From Rubrivirga sp. SAORIC476 (GTDB lineage Bacteria; Bacteroidota; Rhodothermia; Rhodothermales; Rubricoccaceae): a stretch of DNA of 64,000 nucleotides. Both the position numbers and the translations under genes were made by a program. This document shows, piece after piece, positions 60,669 to 64,000 of the stretch (its first letter is position 1; the number at the start of each line of letters is the position of its first letter). The DNA is taken from positions 310,001 to 374,000 of the forward strand of contig NZ_MVOI01000002.1 of the NCBI RefSeq assembly GCF_002283555.1, in the 5' to 3' direction. The notes below the pieces were generated by a model. The model was not told the origin of the DNA, searched no databases, and worked only from the letters and a program-made list of their open reading frames with translations.

Positions 60669-63600
60669 TACCGGACCACCGTGAGGCGCTGCGTCGCGTC
60701 GAGCGCCCCGGCCGTCAGCCGGACCACGTAGACGCCCGTCGAGAGCCGTGACGCGTCGAGCGGCACCGCGTGACGGCCCGCCGCCACCGGACCGTCGGCG
60801 ACCACTGCCACCACGCGGCCCGTCATGTCGTACAGGGCCACCCGCACCTCCGACGCCTCGGCCAGGTCGAACGCCACCGTCGCGCGACCGAACGCCGGGT
60901 TCGGGAACGGCGCGCGGAGCCGAGTCTCGGTCGGCAGCCCCGCCGCCAGCGGAGACTCCTCGTCGTCCGTCGGCATACCGTCGACCGTGACCTCGCCGGC
61001 GGTGATTTCGACCACGGTCTCGTTCGGCTCCGCGAGGAAGTCGGTCTCCGGCACCTCCTCCCGTGCGGCGAGGGTCGCCTTCTCGAACTCGTAGATGCCG
61101 ACCGCCAGCGTGTCCACGCCCTGCGTCCCAGCGTAGCGGCGGTAGGTGTAGAAGCCCGCATCCGCCTCCCCATCCAGCACGATCAGGGTCGCGTTGCGTG
61201 AGGTCTCGCCGGGCGCCAGGTCGAGCGGCTGCGCCCCCGTGAGGTCGATGGTGCTGCCGTCGGGCTGTGTCAGCGTGGTCCACGTCTGCGTCGAGATCGC
61301 CGCGCTGGTGGGGTTGGCCGTGACCGTCTTGATCCGGAACTGGCCGCCTTCCGGAGCCACGATGAACTGGCCTGCGGGCTGGAACCGTGAGATCGTGAGG
61401 CCGACCTCGGTGATCGTGACCACGACCTCGTTCGCCTCGACGGTCACGGTGGCTCCGATGCCGGGCTGGAGGCCCAGTTCGTCGAACTCCCCCGTGCACG
61501 CGGTCACGCACGTGAGGATGGTATAGGTGTCACCGACCTCCGGGGTGTAGCCGTCGAGGAACGCCATCCGGAGCAGGCCGCCGGGGGTGGCCGTGCCCGT
61601 CACCGCCAGCTGGCTGTACTCGGTGCCCGGCGTCGCGCCCGTGACCTCGATCCCGAGCGTAGCCTCCGCCGTCGGCGACCAGTCGCCCTCCCACATCAGC
61701 AGGCCCGGCGACGACCCCGGCTTGGTGATGCCGTCCAGCATCAGCGCGCCCGCGCCGAGGACATCCAGCGTTCCGTTTCCGCTGATGGCCCCGGTCGAGG
61801 CGTGCGTGAACGGGAGATTGATATCGAGCTCCCCGCTCTCGACGATGATGCGCCCTGCGTTCTCGAAGACGAGCCCCCCGCCGGTCACTTGCGTCAGCGT
61901 CCCCTCCCCTGCCTTGGTCAGCCGTCCCGAGATGGCATTGGCGAAGGAGCCCGGACCGGTCGAGCCGAGATAGTCGCCGGCGCCGGTCACGTTCCACACC
62001 GCCGCGTTCTCGACAGCCGCGGCCAGGTAGACGTAGAACGCGCCCGTGCTGGAATGCTCCACGGTGCCCTCGTTGCGCAGCACCACGTCGGCGTTGCGTA
62101 CCCCACGCGAGCCGGTGGTACCGGTCAGCCGGATCAGGCCCGAGTTGAGCAGCGTGCCCGCGTCGAGGTAGTTGCCCGTCCACTCGATGCCCGTGCCCGA
62201 GAACGCCCACTCGGCATCCGCCCCGGCCACCATGTTGTCGTTGGTGAGCAGCGTGCCCGCCTGCTCACCCGAGACCGTGCCGACGAACGTCGCGCCGCCG
62301 GTGTTGAACCGGAGGACGGCTTCGCTGGCGGTGGTGAGCGTGGCGTCGGTGTGGAGCGAGGGCCTGTCGAAGCGGAACTCGCCCTCCTGTACGTCGATGA
62401 CTCCGGCGTTGTCGAACGTGAGGCCGCCGCCGCTGACGGTCGACAGCCCGCCGCCGGATTTGGTGAGGGTGCCGGTCGACTCGTTGACGAACGTGCCCGG
62501 ACCGGTCGAGCCGACCAAGTCGCCCGCGCCGGTCACGTCCCAGACGGCCGCGTTCTCGACACGCCCTCCCAGGTAGATGTAGAACGCGCCCGTGCTGGAG
62601 TGCTCCACGGTGCCCTCGTTGCGCAGCACCACGTCGGCGTTGCGTACCCCACGCGAGCCGGTGGTACCGGTCAGCCGGATCAGGCCCGAGTTGAGCAGCG
62701 TGCCCGCGTCGAGGTAGTTGCCCGTCCACTCGATGCCCGTGCCCGAGAACGCCCACTCGGCATCCGCCCCGGCCACCATGTTGTCGTTGGTGAGCAGCGT
62801 GCCCGCCTGCTCACCCGAGACCGTGCCGACGAACGTCGCGCCGCCGGTGTTGAACCGGAGGACGGCTTCGCTGGCGGTGGTGAGCGTCGCGTCGGTGTGG
62901 AGCGAGGGCCTGTCGAAGCGGAACTCGCCCTCCTGTACGTCGATGACTCCGGCGTTGTCGAACGTGAGGCCGCCGCCGCTGACGGTCGACAGCCCGCCGC
63001 CGGATTTGGTGAGGGTGCCGGTCGACTCGTTGACGAACGTGCCCGGGCCGGTCGAGCCGAGATAGTCGCCCGCGCCGGTCACGTTCCACACCGCCGCGTT
63101 CTCGACAGCCGCGGCCAGGTAGACGTAGAACGCGCCCGTGCTGGAGTGCTCCACGGTGCCCTCGTTGCGCAGCACCACGTCGGCGTTGCGCACCCCGCGC
63201 GAGCCGGTGGTACCGGTCAGCCGGATCAGGCCCGAGTTGAGCAGCGTGCCCGCGTTGAGGTAGTTGCCCGTCCACTCGATGCCGGTGCCCGAGAACGCCC
63301 ACTCGGCACCCGCCCCGGCCACCATGGTGTCGTTGGTGAGCAGCGTGCCCGCCTGTTCGCCCGCGATGGTGCCGACGAACGTCGCGCCGCCGGTGTTGAA
63401 CCGGAGGACGGCTTCGCTGGCGGTGGTGAGCGTCGCGTCGGTGTGGAGCGAGGGCCTGTCGAAGCGGAACTCGCCCTCCTGTACGTCGATGACTCCGGCG
63501 TTGTCGAACGTGAGGTTGCCGCCGCTGACGGTCGACAGCCCGCCGCCGGATTTGGTGAGGGTGCCGGTCGCCTCGTTGGCGAACGTGCCCGGGCCGGTCG

Positions 63601-64000
63601 AGCCGACCAGGTCTCCCGCCTCGGTCACGGTCCACTCCGCCGTGTTCTCGACACGCCCTCCCAGGTAGATGTAGAACAGCCCGGTGCCGCTGTGCTCTAC
63701 CGTGCCCTGGTTCCGAAGCGTCGTGCCATTAACGCCGCGCGAGCCCGTGCTGCCGGTCAGCCGGATCAGGCCCGAGTTGGTCATCGTGCCCGAGGTCATG
63801 TACCCGCTCGTCCACTCGAAGACGCCGTTGGCCGAGATCTCGGCCGAGGTGCTGAAGGCGAGCGTGCCTCCAGCGACGAGCGTCTGGGTCCCCGATGTGG
63901 CCCCGAGGCGGAGCACGTCGGTGGTGATGCCACCGACGGTGACCGTGTAGGTGCCGTCCAGCGTAATGCAGGCGACCGATGTCGCCGTGGGGACGCCATT
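60668..64000 (-). CDS. Giant secreted repeat protein with T9SS type A sorting domain (5' end outside window)
   Basis: The frame is open to the window edge, so only the last 1110 residues are seen. Three consecutive 182-residue repeats (plus diverged copies on both sides) consist of beta-rich, Gly/Thr-rich segments such as LTKSGGGLSTVSGGGLTFDNAGVIDVQEGEFRFDRP and LLNSGLIRLTGTTGSRG, suggesting a long beta-helix, adhesin-like stalk. After the repeats comes a non-repetitive region (about 250 residues), then the sorting domain: FPNPAFGRATVAFDLAEASEVRVALYDMTGRVV, RLSTGVYVVRL, LTVVR. It should be exported by T9SS to the cell surface. The apparent start at GTG 63916 is internal. Confidence 0.88.
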   Translation of the reverse strand, partial: NGVPTATSVACITLDGTYTVTVGGITTDVLRLGATSGTQTLVAGGTLAFSTSAEISANGVFEWTSGYMTSGTMTNSGLIRLTGSTGSRGVNGTTLRNQGTVEHSGTGLFYIYLGGRVENTAEWTVTEAGDLVGSTGPGTFANEATGTLTKSGGGLSTVSGGNLTFDNAGVIDVQEGEFRFDRPSLHTDATLTTASEAVLRFNTGGATFVGTIAGEQAGTLLTNDTMVAGAGAEWAFSGTGIEWTGNYLNAGTLLNSGLIRLTGTTGSRGVRNADVVLRNEGTVEHSSTGAFYVYLAAAVENAAVWNVTGAGDYLGSTGPGTFVNESTGTLTKSGGGLSTVSGGGLTFDNAGVIDVQEGEFRFDRPSLHTDATLTTASEAVLRFNTGGATFVGTVSGEQAGTLLTNDNMVAGADAEWAFSGTGIEWTGNYLDAGTLLNSGLIRLTGTTGSRGVRNADVVLRNEGTVEHSSTGAFYIYLGGRVENAAVWDVTGAGDLVGSTGPGTFVNESTGTLTKSGGGLSTVSGGGLTFDNAGVIDVQEGEFRFDRPSLHTDATLTTASEAVLRFNTGGATFVGTVSGEQAGTLLTNDNMVAGADAEWAFSGTGIEWTGNYLDAGTLLNSGLIRLTGTTGSRGVRNADVVLRNEGTVEHSSTGAFYVYLAAAVENAAVWNVTGAGDYLGSTGPGSFANAISGRLTKAGEGTLTQVTGGGLVFENAGRIIVESGELDINLPFTHASTGAISGNGTLDVLGAGALMLDGITKPGSSPGLLMWEGDWSPTAEATLGIEVTGATPGTEYSQLAVTGTATPGGLLRMAFLDGYTPEVGDTYTILTCVTACTGEFDELGLQPGIGATVTVEANEVVVTITEVGLTISRFQPAGQFIVAPEGGQFRIKTVTANPTSAAISTQTWTTLTQPDGSTIDLTGAQPLDLAPGETSRNATLIVLDGEADAGFYTYRRYAGTQGVDTLAVGIYEFEKATLAAREEVPETDFLAEPNETVVEITAGEVTVDGMPTDDEESPLAAGLPTETRLRAPFPNPAFGRATVAFDLAEASEVRVALYDMTGRVVAVVADGPVAAGRHAVPLDASRLSTGVYVVRLTAGALDATQRLTVVR
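61961..63660 (-). repeat. Tandem 546-bp repeats inside the giant T9SS gene
   Basis: Units begin near 61961, 62507, 63053 and (partial) 63599, all 546 bases apart, i.e. 182 codons. Copies are nearly identical at DNA level. Units 1 and 3 share one variant block (AAAVENAAVWNV, GDYLG) and units 2 and 4 share another block (GGRVEN, GDLVG), implying duplication of a two-unit block. Confidence 0.9.

Noticed and set aside
61961-63660. CRISPR or transposon repeat array
   Set aside because: The 546-bp units keep the reading frame exactly and encode a continuous protein; there are no spacers.
63916-63918. GTG as true start of the giant repeat protein
   Set aside because: The frame stays open and repeat-like to the window edge, and there is no signal peptide after this codon.

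Overview
The window looks like a chromosomal piece of a high-GC member of Rhodothermota/Bacteroidota, close to Rubricoccaceae such as Rubrivirga (inference). Two large secreted proteins end in type IX secretion (T9SS) type A sorting domains. There are also GWxTD, DUF3667 and Reg_prop/Y_Y_Y sensor proteins, about ten short lipoproteins, almost no Shine-Dalgarno sequences, and a recurrent -7-like box TA[C/G]nTTnn close to start codons. I see no rRNA, tRNA, CRISPR array, insertion sequence, integrase or prophage gene. The gene order reads as stable core chromosome.

Layout. 1-5.0 kb (minus): the 5' end of nusA, rimP, a seven-heme TPR cytochrome lipoprotein and nadB. 5.1-7.6 kb: three small lipoproteins and prfB. 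7.6-10.3 kb: an outer-membrane-type protein, then a umuDC error-prone polymerase operon behind an AT-rich intergenic region. 10.4-13.5 kb: a barrel-like protein, a class I aminotransferase and a YbhN-like flippase. 13.5-18.6 kb: a YfaP-like lipoprotein and a LuxR-type response regulator coupled to a beta-propeller histidine kinase. 18.7-19.8 kb: three tandem paralogous lipoproteins. 20-25.5 kb: an aldehyde dehydrogenase, a DUF4956-like membrane protein and a three-gene ATGA-coupled operon of two lipoproteins and a His-rich periplasmic protein. 25.9-34.2 kb: a Cys-less ATP10/redoxin-like protein and a six-gene surface-polysaccharide operon (DUF4910 protein, class III aminotransferase, sugar-1-P nucleotidyltransferase, PIG-L deacetylase, beta-helix lipoprotein, WbaP-like initiating transferase). 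34.4-41 kb: a cold-shock-like gene with a strong terminator, a quinone-oxidoreductase-like enzyme, a YdeI-like protein, asnS coupled to a nitroreductase, and a GWxTD protein. 41.2-49.2 kb: pckA coupled to a PIN-domain gene that apparently starts at ATA, a DUF3667 protein, a phosphoesterase and pdhABC. 49.4-54 kb: a dolichol-phosphate-mannose-synthase-like glycosyltransferase, murF, an M28 peptidase and a lipoprotein. 54-64 kb: a subtilase with SLH-like repeats and a T9SS signal, a sortilin/BNR propeller protein, a DUF1232 protein, and the 3' part of a giant T9SS protein with near-identical 546-bp repeats.

Themes. Genes are packed tightly, and stop/start overlaps (ATGA, GTGA, TAGTG, ATAG) define co-translated pairs. 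Convergent pairs are separated by perfect hairpins, and several of these share one stem, CCGCCTCGG...CCGAGGCGG. Much of the coding capacity serves the envelope: lipoproteins, surface glycans, T9SS cargo, peptidoglycan and sensing. The metabolic core is pyruvate dehydrogenase, PEP carboxykinase and NAD synthesis.
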